In this document: positions 6,788 to 14,660 of the stretch, piece by piece
Numbering within the stretch: position 1 is the stretch's first letter
How the letters are laid out: the number at the start of each line of letters is the position of its first letter
From: an uncultured Erysipelotrichaceae bacterium
GTDB lineage: Bacteria; Bacillota_I; Bacilli_A; Erysipelotrichales; Erysipelotrichaceae
Assembly: GCA_937900565.1 (NCBI GenBank)
Contig: CALCFG010000005.1
Span: 1 to 23,291 of the forward strand
Length of the DNA stretch: 23,291 bases
Reading direction: 5' to 3'
Position numbers and translations under genes: made by a program
Notes under the pieces: model-generated
The model's input: the letters and a program-made list of their open reading frames with translations, nothing else
Databases searched by the model: none
Told to the model about the DNA's origin: nothing

Positions 6788-7744
6788 TTATTCTCCTTCT
6801 TTTTGTGCAGTTGCATCCGCATTAACTTGTTTACGGATACGTTTTGGACGATCTTCACCATCCACTTTTGTTTCAGTACCATCTTCTTTTTTGATGATAC
6901 GACGTTCACCATTGAAGTTACGACGGTTTTCACGATTTCTACGTTCTTCCATCTTTTCTCTTCTACGTCTTTCCATTTCTTTTTGAACTTGTTCAACAGA
7001 AACTAATACATCACTCATTGTGATATCTTCACCTTCAGTAGGTTGGTTCGCTGTTAACGGTAAACCACCTTTACCTTCAACAACAGCGTCTGCCATAACA
7101 GAAGCCATTAATTTAATTGAACGTAATGCATCATCATTACAAGGGATTGGATAATCAACCCAACTTGGATTTGCATTTGTATCAATTAAAGCAAATACAG
7201 GGATACCTAATTTTTTAGCTTCAGCAACCGCATTGTGTTCTTCTGTAGGGTCAACGATAAATAAAGCGTCTGGTAAACGTTTCATTTCTTTAATACCACC
7301 TAAGAAATTTTCTAAACGCGTTTGTTCTTTCAAATAACCAGCTTGTTCTTTCTTAGTGTATAAGTTAATTTGACCACTAGCTTGTAATTGTTCAATTTCT
7401 AATAAACGTTTAACGCTTTTTTGGATAGTTCTAAAGTTTGTTAAAGTACCACCTAACCAACGTTGGTTTACATAGAATGAACCAGAACGTAAAGCTTCAT
7501 CTGTGATTGCTTGTTGTGCTTGTTTTTTAGTACCAACAAATAAAACTTTACCACCGTTTTCTGTAATTTCTTTCAATTTAGCATATGCTGTATCTAAGCA
7601 TTCCATAGTTTGAGCTAAATCGATGATGTGTACGCTGTTTTTCGCAGCATAGATGTAAGACTTCATTGCAGGGTTCCATTTACGAGTTTGATGACCGTAA
7701 TGACAACCAGCTTCAAGAAGTTGACGCATTGTAACAACTGACAT
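6788..7744 (-). CDS. rpsB: 30S ribosomal protein S2 with long charged C-terminal extension
   Basis: S2 is a late-assembling 30S protein at the head-body junction. MRQLLEAGCHYGHQTRKWNP, FVGTKKQAQQAI, NQRWLGGTLTNF and PDALFIVDPTEEHNAVAEA are all classic S2 motifs, and the core ends near residue 227. About 91 further residues follow, where typical S2 ends near 240 to 260. They hold an Arg/Glu-rich helix (EMERRRREKMEERRNRENRR) and a basic tail (RPKRIRKQ) with an acidic end. The frame is open and clean through this part and the following tsf ribosome site lies inside it, so the extension looks genuine and not a read-through artefact. AAGGAAGG lies about 8 bases before the ATG. Confidence 0.98.
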   Translation of the reverse strand: MSVVTMRQLLEAGCHYGHQTRKWNPAMKSYIYAAKNSVHIIDLAQTMECLDTAYAKLKEITENGGKVLFVGTKKQAQQAITDEALRSGSFYVNQRWLGGTLTNFRTIQKSVKRLLEIEQLQASGQINLYTKKEQAGYLKEQTRLENFLGGIKEMKRLPDALFIVDPTEEHNAVAEAKKLGIPVFALIDTNANPSWVDYPIPCNDDALRSIKLMASVMADAVVEGKGGLPLTANQPTEGEDITMSDVLVSVEQVQKEMERRRREKMEERRNRENRRNFNGERRIIKKEDGTETKVDGEDRPKRIRKQVNADATAQKEGE

Positions 7745-7774
7745 TTATAATTTCCTTCCTTTCCGTTGTTCCTC

Positions 7775-7832
7775 CACCAATTCGAACCTTGATAACATTA
7801 TTGCTAATGCACGGATCAAGGAATTCTTGGTG
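7775..7832 (-). promoter_or_regulatory. Structured 5' leader RNA of rpsB (candidate S2 autoregulatory element)
   Basis: In the minus direction the leader folds into nested helices. An outer stem CACCAA/TTGGTG encloses an internal loop (GAATT opposite TTCGAA), then a stem CCTTGAT/ATCAAGG, then an asymmetric loop (CCGTG opposite TT), and finally CATTA-GCAA-TAATG, a stem capped by a GNRA tetraloop. The outer stem ends about 30 bases before the start codon. This layered helix with defined internal loops is what ribosomal-protein binding leaders look like. I cannot match it to a named RNA family from memory. Confidence 0.6.
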
Positions 7833-7890
7833 TGTGTATTGCACATAAAACGTGCCTATATAATTTACCAAAAAATACGCATAAATAAAA

Positions 7891-7938
7891 GGAAATATGC
7901 AATTATTTCCCAAATTATTTGAAATAATGCATATTTCC
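7891..7938 (-). terminator. Intrinsic terminator after trmFO
   Basis: A long hairpin with arms GGAAATATGCATTATTTC and its complement (one extra base bulged in one arm) and an 11-base loop is followed in the minus direction by TTTTATTTAT. It starts about 28 bases after the trmFO stop and separates that operon from rpsB-tsf. The remaining bases to rpsB hold the rpsB leader; a TATATA at 7857 to 7862 could be the -10 of its promoter, but no good -35 is seen. Confidence 0.88.
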
Positions 7939-7966
7939 ATAGAATTTATCGTGAAACTAACAGAAA

Positions 7967-9253
7967 TTAGTCATTTAATACTTGAATTTGTGCTAAAGCA
8001 ACCTTGGCAGCAACTTCTTTTTGTTCATTTTTCTTTATCGTTGGATCCATGCTTAATAATCCAAAGTTAGCATTCATTGGCTGAAAACCTTTAGGATTGG
8101 CATGGGTAATGTAGTGAGCCATTGCGCCCATCATAGTACTCGTTGGTAAAGTAATCATTTCTTTACCCATCGCCTTATTTGCTGCGTTAATTCCAGCTAA
8201 AGCGCCTGAAGCACATGATTCAATATAACCTTCTACACCACAAATTTGTCCTGCAAAGAATAGATTTTCATTACTTTTGGTATTATATGTAGGATTGAGC
8301 AATAATGGAGAATTAATGTAACTGTTACGATGCATTACCCCATAACGCATAATTTGCGCATTTTCTAATCCTGGAATCATATGGATGATTTCTTTTTGGG
8401 CACCCCAAGTTAAATGAGTTTGAAAACCAACAATATTAAACAATGATGCTGCGGCATCATCTTGTCGCAATTGCACTACAGCATACGGACGCTTACCAGT
8501 GCGTGGGTCTTCCAAACCCACTGGCTTCATAGGTCCAAAAAGTAATGTCTTCATTCCTCTTTTGGCCATAACTTCAAATGGCATGCAGCCTTCAAAGAAT
8601 ATTTCCTTTTCAAATTCATGACCTTTCGCAACCGGTGCATTAATTAATGCATGATAAAACGCATTAAATTGTTCCATAGTAAACGGACAATTAATATAAT
8701 CGGCATCACCTTTATCGTAACGACTTTTACGATAAGCAATATTCATATCAATCGAATCGTAGGTTACGATGGGTGCTACAGCATCATAGAAATAAAAATT
8801 ATCACCCGAAAATTCATGAATCCATTCGCCTAAAGGGCCATCAACCAATGGACCACATGCCAGGATACAAATTCCATCCAATGGTTTATCCACTTGTTGA
8901 TCAATTACCTTAATGTTTGGATGATTACGAATTTTATCTGTAATATATTGACTGAATCCTTCTCTATCTACAGCCAATGCGCTACCTGCAGGCAAAGCAC
9001 ATGCATCTGCAGCTTCCATTATAAGAGAATGGATTGTTCGTAATTCTTCTTTTAATAATCCAACAGCATTGGTAATGGCATTGGAGCGTAATGAATTGGA
9101 ACATACCAATTCTGCAAAATTATCCAATGTTTGTATTGGATTCTTTTTCAATCGTTTCATTTCATACAAGTCAACATGAATGCCACGATTAGCTAATTGC
9201 CAGGCAGCTTCACATCCCGCTAAACCTGCGCCTACGACGGTTACTTTATTCAT
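7967..9253 (-). CDS. trmFO: Methylenetetrahydrofolate-tRNA-(uracil-5-)-methyltransferase
   Basis: A 428-residue FAD enzyme that makes 5-methyluridine at position 54 of the tRNA T-loop, using methylenetetrahydrofolate as carbon donor. The Rossmann motif VTVVGAGLAGCEAAWQLA is at the N-terminus. LVCSNSLRSNA contains Cys51 and FFEGCMPFEVMAKRG the second conserved Cys; both belong to the TrmFO catalytic set. FFAGQICGVEGYIESCASG is a family signature near the C-terminus. Length is normal. The start overlaps the topA end by 8 bases with AAAAGG eight bases ahead. The neighbour topA-trmFO pair is the standard Firmicutes arrangement. Confidence 0.97.
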   Translation of the reverse strand: MNKVTVVGAGLAGCEAAWQLANRGIHVDLYEMKRLKKNPIQTLDNFAELVCSNSLRSNAITNAVGLLKEELRTIHSLIMEAADACALPAGSALAVDREGFSQYITDKIRNHPNIKVIDQQVDKPLDGICILACGPLVDGPLGEWIHEFSGDNFYFYDAVAPIVTYDSIDMNIAYRKSRYDKGDADYINCPFTMEQFNAFYHALINAPVAKGHEFEKEIFFEGCMPFEVMAKRGMKTLLFGPMKPVGLEDPRTGKRPYAVVQLRQDDAAASLFNIVGFQTHLTWGAQKEIIHMIPGLENAQIMRYGVMHRNSYINSPLLLNPTYNTKSNENLFFAGQICGVEGYIESCASGALAGINAANKAMGKEMITLPTSTMMGAMAHYITHANPKGFQPMNANFGLLSMDPTIKKNEQKEVAAKVALAQIQVLND

Positions 9254-11417
9254 TGGATTTACCTTTTCTAGTTAATGTACGTTTGCCTTTTGACACCGCA
9301 CTTGTTTTTTTTGTTGTTTTCTTAGACGATTTCTTCGTTGTTACTTTTTTAGTGGACGCTTTCTTTGCAGTGGGTGATTTTGATTTCGTGGAAGAGGTAG
9401 TCTTGCTTGCTTTTGCTTTAGCAACAATTTCCACGCCATCTTCAGTTTCCATATAATTGCATTTTGGAAAATTAGAACATCCTAAAAAGAAAGTGTTATA
9501 ACGTGATTTACGCCTTAGTAATTCGGCACCACAACGTGGACACAATTTACCACTTGGTTGAGGCACATACTTATTTGGATCCACAATTTTCGCAACATAG
9601 CGACAGTTTGGAAAATCTGAACAAGAAATAAATTTTCCATAACGTCCCATACGATACACAAGATCATGTCCGCAGACAGGACATTTTTCACCAGTTTTTT
9701 CTGGCTCTTTCTTTTCCATGTTTTCATTAGCATAATCCAACAATGGGATAAATTGGTCATAGAAACGATGCAATGCAGCAATATTATCCAAATCACCATC
9801 CGCAATTTCATCCAATTCTGTTTCCATATTGGCAGTATATTGCACATTAATGATACTGGAGAAGAATTTATCCAGTTGTTCACTGGTTAAAGCCCCTTGT
9901 TCTGTTGGCTTAAACACTTTGGTTTTGCTCGTTTCACTGATGGGTTCATATGTAACATAACCCCTGGCCACAATAGTATCCACAATGGTAGCATACGTAC
10001 TTGGTCTGCCAATCCCTTCCTCTTCCATTTTTTTAATTAATCGAGCTTCGGAATATCGTAAAGGTGGTTCCGTAAAGTGTTGACTTGGCTCAATAGCGTC
10101 ACTAATCAATGAACTGCCTTGCGTTAATACTGGCAACAAACAATCCGATACGGATTCGAAATCTTTCGCAAGTCTTAAATAGCCATCAAAAACTAACGTT
10201 GAACCCGAACCCATAAATTGATATCCACGATTATTTAACATAATACTGGTCGTATCAAATTTGGCTGGTGCCATCAATGAAGAAACAGCACGTGAATAAA
10301 TCATTTTATATAATTTATATTCGTCGTCCTGCAAATATTGTTTGATTTTATCCGGTGTATTTTCAATATTTGTAGGTCGAATTGCTTCGTGGGCATCTTG
10401 TGCACCATTAGCTTTAGCTTGATGGTAGGCGCCAACGTAATTATCGCCATAATTTGTTTTAATATAATTAAATGCACTTTGCACAAATTCCGGCGCCAAG
10501 CGTGAAGAGTCAGTACGCATGTAGGTAATTAAACCTGTTAAATTACCTCCCAAATCAATTCCTTCATATAAACGTTGCGCAATGGACATTGTCCGCTTTG
10601 CTCCAAAACGCAATTTATTGGAAGCATCTTGTTGCAAAGTAGAAGTAATATACGCCAATTTAGGATTACGGCTACGTGTTGCTTTGGTTAAGGATTCGAT
10701 CGTGAAATGATCATCCAAAGTGCCCATGATTTTATCCACTTGCTCTTTATTGGTTAATGCTAGTTTTTCATTATTGTATTGTTTTAATTGCGTTTCAAAA
10801 TTAATATCATCTTGTGTAAAACTGGCTTTCACTTCCCAATATTCTTCAGGAACGAAAGCATTGATTTCAGCTTCACGATCAACAATTAATTTTAACGCCA
10901 CACTTTGCACTCTTCCTGCACTTTTACTTTTAATCTTCTTATTCAAAAGTGTCGATAATTTAAATCCAATAATACGGTCAAGTATACGGCGTGTTTCTTG
11001 AGATTTTACTAGATCCATATCGATTTTACGCGGATGTTGCAAAGCTTGATTAATGGCGTTTTTAGTAACCTCATGGAATTCAATACGATTGGTTTCATCC
11101 ACATTAAGACCCAATACTTCCGCTAAATGCCAACTAATGGCCTCACCTTCACGATCCGGGTCAGTTGCCAGATAGACTTGATCACATTCTTTTTGGGCTT
11201 GTTTTAAAGCTTTAATCGTATCTTTTTTGTCACTGGAAACACTATACGTGGCTTTAAAGTCATTATCCACATCCACACCCAATCCACCTTTTCCACTGGT
11301 AGCAAGATCTCTGACATGGCCTTTACTACTTAAAACCAAATAATTATCACCTAAATATTTACCAATAGTTTTTGACTTGCTAGGTGACTCGACGATAACA
11401 AGACTCTTTTTAGACAT
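9246..11417 (-). CDS. topA: DNA topoisomerase I (type IA)
   Basis: About 723 residues. The TOPRIM domain opens with KKSLVIVESPSKSKTIGKYL and contains LATDPDREGEAISWHL. The catalytic tyrosine is in GLITYMRTDSSRL near residue 300. Two four-cysteine zinc fingers follow (CPVCG...CSDFPNC and CPRCG...CSNFPKC). The last 55 or so residues are a Lys/Thr/Ser-rich tail, a common non-specific DNA-binding tail that may help processive relaxation of negative supercoils. The start is placed at the second of two adjacent ATGs (11417) because AGAAGG then stands six bases away; the first, at 11420, has only three. It lies 15 to 18 bases after dprA and overlaps trmFO. Confidence 0.97.
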   Translation of the reverse strand: MSKKSLVIVESPSKSKTIGKYLGDNYLVLSSKGHVRDLATSGKGGLGVDVDNDFKATYSVSSDKKDTIKALKQAQKECDQVYLATDPDREGEAISWHLAEVLGLNVDETNRIEFHEVTKNAINQALQHPRKIDMDLVKSQETRRILDRIIGFKLSTLLNKKIKSKSAGRVQSVALKLIVDREAEINAFVPEEYWEVKASFTQDDINFETQLKQYNNEKLALTNKEQVDKIMGTLDDHFTIESLTKATRSRNPKLAYITSTLQQDASNKLRFGAKRTMSIAQRLYEGIDLGGNLTGLITYMRTDSSRLAPEFVQSAFNYIKTNYGDNYVGAYHQAKANGAQDAHEAIRPTNIENTPDKIKQYLQDDEYKLYKMIYSRAVSSLMAPAKFDTTSIMLNNRGYQFMGSGSTLVFDGYLRLAKDFESVSDCLLPVLTQGSSLISDAIEPSQHFTEPPLRYSEARLIKKMEEEGIGRPSTYATIVDTIVARGYVTYEPISETSKTKVFKPTEQGALTSEQLDKFFSSIINVQYTANMETELDEIADGDLDNIAALHRFYDQFIPLLDYANENMEKKEPEKTGEKCPVCGHDLVYRMGRYGKFISCSDFPNCRYVAKIVDPNKYVPQPSGKLCPRCGAELLRRKSRYNTFFLGCSNFPKCNYMETEDGVEIVAKAKASKTTSSTKSKSPTAKKASTKKVTTKKSSKKTTKKTSAVSKGKRTLTRKGKSNE

Positions 11418-11435
11418 CATTTACCTTCTTTCTTA

Positions 11436-12161
11436 TTAGGGCAATATTGAAAGATCGTATATGCATTGGGCTCCTTGTTGAATCAAATAATTACATCCGA
11501 CACCATTTTCATCATCCATTTTATATGGAACCACATATACATCTTTATTTAAAGCAATTGCTTCATTCACAGTAATCATCGTGCCAGATTTCATCGCTGC
11601 TTGCGTAACCACTAATGCACTTCCAAGTGCTGCAATTAAACGATTACGTTTTGGAAATTGGTGAGCGTAAGGTGGAACATCATTTGGGTATTCACTAATA
11701 ATCAACTGTTCACTTATCATTCGTTCAAACAATCGTTGATTGGATTTTGGATAAACAACGTTTATTCCACATCCTAAAACTCCAATGGTATAGCCTTGTT
11801 CTAAACCCACTTGAGCGACAATACTATCCACACCTTTTGCTAGTCCTGACACTAAGACATACTTATCTTTTAAATATTCGCACAAGCTTATGCTTGCGCG
11901 GTATCCATAATCGCATACATTCCGTGAACCGACAATACTAATTGCTTCTTTTTGTAATAAGTCTTTATTTCCTAATGTATAAATTACAAAGGGTGGACAC
12001 TTTAAATCATAAAATGATGATGGATAATCCTTATCCCCGATTACGATAGCATTATTTACCGTCACATTTTCCCACGGTTGATTGCTTTCAATCGCTTCAT
12101 AGATCTTATTCCATTGGCCTTGATATTTAAGTGAATAATAGATTAATTGTTCGCGTTTCAT
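11436..12161 (-). CDS. dprA: DNA-processing protein DprA
   Basis: A 241-residue DprA/Smf protein. It loads RecA on incoming single-stranded DNA during transformation and protects it. The extended Rossmann fold is complete: AISIVGSRNVCDYG, YVLVSGLAKGVDSIVAQ, IGVLGCGINVVYP, FPKRNRLIAALGSALVVTQAAMKSGTMITVNEA. It is shorter than B. subtilis DprA (about 297): the C-terminal winged-helix part is absent. This occurs in other family members. The ribosome site GAAAGG is inside the 3' arm of a hairpin directly upstream. Competence genes are not otherwise visible here, and the location next to topA is conserved regardless of competence. Confidence 0.94.
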   Translation of the reverse strand: MKREQLIYYSLKYQGQWNKIYEAIESNQPWENVTVNNAIVIGDKDYPSSFYDLKCPPFVIYTLGNKDLLQKEAISIVGSRNVCDYGYRASISLCEYLKDKYVLVSGLAKGVDSIVAQVGLEQGYTIGVLGCGINVVYPKSNQRLFERMISEQLIISEYPNDVPPYAHQFPKRNRLIAALGSALVVTQAAMKSGTMITVNEAIALNKDVYVVPYKMDDENGVGCNYLIQQGAQCIYDLSILP

Positions 12162-12164
12162 AAA

Positions 12165-12204
12165 AAATCCTTTCTTTACCTACGAACAGTAAATGAAAGG
12201 ATTT
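12165..12204 (-). promoter_or_regulatory. Terminator-like hairpin carrying the dprA ribosome site
   Basis: Arms AAATCCTTTC and GAAAGGATTT (10 pairs) continue inward as TTTAC/GTAAA with one bulge, around a loop of about 9 bases. The hairpin starts 2 bases after the rnhB stop. Its 3' arm contains the only Shine-Dalgarno for dprA (GAAAGG), and the T-run of the hairpin (TTTTTT) runs directly into the dprA ATG. When folded it would both terminate transcripts coming from rnhB and hide the dprA ribosome site. Confidence 0.75.
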
Positions 12205-12206
12205 AC

Positions 12207-12821
12207 TTAAAATAATGTTAATTGTTCGATCGGGTGACACGGTCCATACGTTAAACGATGAATATCACATACCCCATATTGTTTGATTGCATCAATATGT
12301 TTTTTTGTTCCATAGCCTTTATTGGATGCAAATCCATATTCCGGATAAAGCTTATCGTAGAGTATCATCATATGATCCCGTGTTACTTTAGCTAATATGG
12401 ATGCTGCAGCAATGCTGATGCTTTGCTGATCGCCTTTAACTAAAGAAATTGCATTGGGAAAACTTGGTAATGGCATGCAATCGGTTAAAATAGCGCAATT
12501 GGCATATTTTAATGCAATGGTATCCATCGTATTTTGCGTTAATGCGTAAATATTACTAGCATCAATTTCTTGCGCAGTTTTTATCTCGATACAATAACTT
12601 TTGGCATCACGAATGATTTGTTGAAATAACGCTTCCCTTTTCTTTTCACTGAGAGCTTTAGAATCATAGATTAATTCATTTACATAACCTTGTTCAAAAA
12701 CAACTCCAGCGACTACTAAAGGCCCTGCTAATGGGCCTCTCCCTGCTTCATCCATTCCTAAAACATATCGATTATCTTGCCAAATTTTTAATTCATATTC
12801 ATTCGCACAAATGCCCTTCAT
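12207..12821 (-). CDS. rnhB: Ribonuclease HII
   Basis: A 204-residue RNase HII, which removes ribonucleotides misincorporated in DNA and RNA-DNA hybrids. The metal-binding motif LGMDEAGRGPLAGP holds Asp24 and Glu25. SILTKVTR-type sequence is present as ASILAKVTRDHMM. The segment YPEYGFASNKGYGTKKHIDAI is the family signature, and HRLTYGPC closes the domain. Normal length. The start overlaps the rbgA end by 23 bases, with AAAGG six bases ahead. Confidence 0.97.
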   Translation of the reverse strand: MKGICANEYELKIWQDNRYVLGMDEAGRGPLAGPLVVAGVVFEQGYVNELIYDSKALSEKKREALFQQIIRDAKSYCIEIKTAQEIDASNIYALTQNTMDTIALKYANCAILTDCMPLPSFPNAISLVKGDQQSISIAAASILAKVTRDHMMILYDKLYPEYGFASNKGYGTKKHIDAIKQYGVCDIHRLTYGPCHPIEQLTLF

Positions 12822-13641
12822 ACGAAACCTTTCCTAAGCGATGATTATTTAAATCATTAATAAAAACTTGATATGCTTTATTAATATCACATCCGTTTGC
12901 TTTCGCAATGGATTCAAAAGGGTGATTGGAATCAAAATTTGGATATCTATCCATTAATCCTTGCGGATAATAACGCATGAATATCCGCATCCCTTCACTA
13001 GCTAATTCATACGGATCAATGATGGATTGTTTAATAGCATTAATTAATGCTAAATGAATGGCTATCTTTTGATTGTCAAATTTAGGCCATAACATTCCTG
13101 GAGTATCACATAAATCCAATTGCGAATCTACCGATAACCAAGTAATGGATTGAGTAACACCGGGGCGATTTTCAGCCACCAATGTCCGCTTACCTTTCAT
13201 ATGATTAATAAATGTAGATTTCCCCACATTAGGAATTCCACAAACCATTGCACGTGTTGCCCGTGGTCGAATTCCTTTTGCTTTTTGTTTATCATGTTTT
13301 GGTTTCATTAATTCCAAAGATGCATTAACAATCTCTTTTTTATTGAATTTTACTAAAGAGGATGAACTAATAACTTTTGTTGTTTCATCACTTAGTAGTT
13401 CCATGCATCGCTTTAAACAAGCTGGATCGGCTAAATCAGATTTAGTTAATATAATTAATTTAATTCTATTCTGTGTTAATTGTTGAATCAATGGATTAGC
13501 ACATGAAAACGGCGCACGCGCATCACGCAACTCAATAACCATATCACAACTCGGTAAAACCGTCTCCATCGTTCGTTTGGCTTTAGTCATATGCCCAGGA
13601 AACCAGTTAACACTTGCTTTTTCTAATACTTTATCATCCAT
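12799..13641 (-). CDS. rbgA: Ribosome biogenesis GTPase RbgA (YlqF)
   Basis: A circularly permuted GTPase that acts late in 50S assembly. The N-terminus MDDKVLEKASVNWFPGHMTK matches the WFPGHMxKA signature. G motifs come in permuted order: TKSD (G4) first, then GIPNVGKST (G1) and DTPGMLWPK (G3), followed by an all-helical C-terminal domain. The start is placed at 13641: it gives a junction of TGATATG, one base after the lepB stop, with a weak TTGGACG site. An upstream in-frame ATG at 13671 would add ten residues (MAYLYYLDVD) and overlap lepB by 29 bases. AAAAGGGG abuts that ATG with no spacing, so it is the poorer choice. About 280 residues, normal for the family. Confidence 0.95.
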   Translation of the reverse strand: MDDKVLEKASVNWFPGHMTKAKRTMETVLPSCDMVIELRDARAPFSCANPLIQQLTQNRIKLIILTKSDLADPACLKRCMELLSDETTKVISSSSLVKFNKKEIVNASLELMKPKHDKQKAKGIRPRATRAMVCGIPNVGKSTFINHMKGKRTLVAENRPGVTQSITWLSVDSQLDLCDTPGMLWPKFDNQKIAIHLALINAIKQSIIDPYELASEGMRIFMRYYPQGLMDRYPNFDSNHPFESIAKANGCDINKAYQVFINDLNNHRLGKVSYEGHLCE

Positions 13642-13642
13642 A

Positions 13643-14137
13643 TCAACGTCCAAATAATATAAATAAGCCATCCCCTTTTAATTGGGAACGCTTAAACGGT
13701 CCATAAACCCGTGAATCGGAAGAATGATTCCGGTTATCTCCCATACAGAAATATTCATCTTCTCCCAATTGAATGTTAAAATTACCAGTATACTGTTTAA
13801 CTTCATCACTAATAAATTTTTCTTCCACAATATTGCCATCAATAGTTAATATCCCATTTTGATACTGTACCAATTCATTAGGTAATCCAATGACTCGTTT
13901 AACTAAATGTACATTATCTTTTTTAATCACAACAATATCAAAACGATCTGGATCCGATGTATATAACGGCAATATCCAACTTATTCCTATCGCTTTATCA
14001 TGTAAATTGGGTTCCATTGAATGTCCGTTTACCACAACAAAACGAAACAAAAAATTCGTTACGAAAAGTGCAATCACGACAGCACTGACGGCACTTTTTA
14101 ATAAATCAATAATAATTCCTTTATAGTTCTTTTTCAT
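13643..14137 (-). CDS. lepB: Type I signal peptidase
   Basis: A 164-residue membrane-anchored serine protease of the SipS type that removes signal peptides of exported proteins. One transmembrane helix covers about residues 12 to 34. The nucleophile is Ser40 in NGHSMEPNL and the general base Lys80 in VHLVKRVIGLP. The family box MGDNRNHSSDSRVYGP is intact. The protein faces outside the cytoplasmic membrane. It lies just after the rplS terminator. No Shine-Dalgarno precedes the ATG, and a TATTAT at 14147 to 14152 lies only nine bases from it, so the transcript could be nearly leaderless. The next in-frame Met is after the catalytic region's start, so this start is forced. Confidence 0.95.
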   Translation of the reverse strand: MKKNYKGIIIDLLKSAVSAVVIALFVTNFLFRFVVVNGHSMEPNLHDKAIGISWILPLYTSDPDRFDIVVIKKDNVHLVKRVIGLPNELVQYQNGILTIDGNIVEEKFISDEVKQYTGNFNIQLGEDEYFCMGDNRNHSSDSRVYGPFKRSQLKGDGLFILFGR

Positions 14138-14160
14138 GCACTAACTATAATACAACTAAA

Positions 14161-14190
14161 CAAAGAAAAAGTCCCATACAAAGATGGGAC
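14161..14190 (-). terminator. Intrinsic terminator after rplS
   Basis: Stem GTCCCAT/ATGGGAC with a six-base loop, starting about 6 bases after the rplS stop and followed in the minus direction by TTTTTCTTTG. It separates rpsP-rplS from lepB and later genes. Confidence 0.92.
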
Positions 14191-14196
14191 ATTTCA

Positions 14197-14547
14197 TTAA
14201 CGACGTACTTCTTTAATACGAGCAGCTTTACCACTTAATCCTCTTAAGTAATGTAATTTTGCTCTTCTTACTTTACCAACACGTAATACAGTAATCTTAT
14301 CAATGATTGGGCTGTGAACAGGGAAAGTACGTTCAACGCCAACACCATTACTCATTTTACGAACAGTGAAAGTTTCACCAATACCACTACCTTGACGTTT
14401 GATTACAACACCTTCATACGCTTGGATTCTTGATTTGTCGCCTTCTTTAATACGAACATCAACACGAACTGTGCAACCTGCTTTGAAATCAGGAATATCA
14501 TTACGTAATTGTGATTTACTGATTTCGTTTACTAAATTTAAATTCAT
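14197..14547 (-). CDS. rplS: 50S ribosomal protein L19
   Basis: A 116-residue L19 located at the 30S-50S interface. MNLNLVNEISKSQLRNDIPDF, GCTVRVDVRIKEGDKSRIQA, YEGVVIKRQGSG and TVRKMSNGVGVERTFPVHSP are full family motifs, ending KLHYLRGLSGKAARIKE. Length normal. AAAAGGAG lies five bases ahead of the ATG. It follows trmD by about 113 bases, an unusually long gap in an otherwise tight operon, which suggests leader control. Confidence 0.98.
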   Translation of the reverse strand: MNLNLVNEISKSQLRNDIPDFKAGCTVRVDVRIKEGDKSRIQAYEGVVIKRQGSGIGETFTVRKMSNGVGVERTFPVHSPIIDKITVLRVGKVRRAKLHYLRGLSGKAARIKEVRR

Positions 14548-14559
14548 ATTCTTCTCCTT

Positions 14560-14640
14560 TTAACAATTCCATCTAATACTCATTAGGATTCCCTAAGCGG
14601 AATATGTGGGCTTATTAGCTAAGCTTTAATACTTTATCAT
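14560..14640 (-). promoter_or_regulatory. rplS leader region with nested hairpins (candidate L19 leader)
   Basis: In the minus direction CTAATA (14613-14618) can pair with TATTAG (14573-14578), enclosing an inner hairpin ATTCC-GCTTAG-GGAAT (14588-14603). A competing hairpin GCTTA/TAAGC overlaps the outer 5' arm. An L19 leader is known from Bacillus-type Firmicutes, in the same place upstream of rplS. The helices here are short, so the assignment rests mainly on position. Confidence 0.4.
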
Positions 14641-14660
14641 AAATAGAGAAATGTTGGAAA

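Noticed and set aside
6760..6996. Lys/Val-rich minus-strand frame across the rpsB/tsf junction
   Set aside because: Out of frame with both intact genes; low-complexity product of the Arg/Glu-rich rpsB tail.
7841..7855. GCACG...TGTGC hairpin upstream of the rpsB leader
   Set aside because: Only five pairs, and the probable transcription start lies within it, so it may not be in the RNA.
7713..7940. Small ORF upstream of rpsB in the minus direction (leader peptide)
   Set aside because: Its start lies inside the trmFO terminator hairpin and it reads through the structured leader into rpsB in another frame; no ribosome site.
9253..9456. Hydrophobic plus-strand frame opposite the topA end
   Set aside because: It mirrors the Lys/Thr-rich tail codons of topA (AAA read as TTT), which produces Phe/Val-rich shadow protein.
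9515..9883. Minus-strand frame inside topA
   Set aside because: It overlaps the zinc-finger coding region of topA in another frame and shows no recognisable motif.
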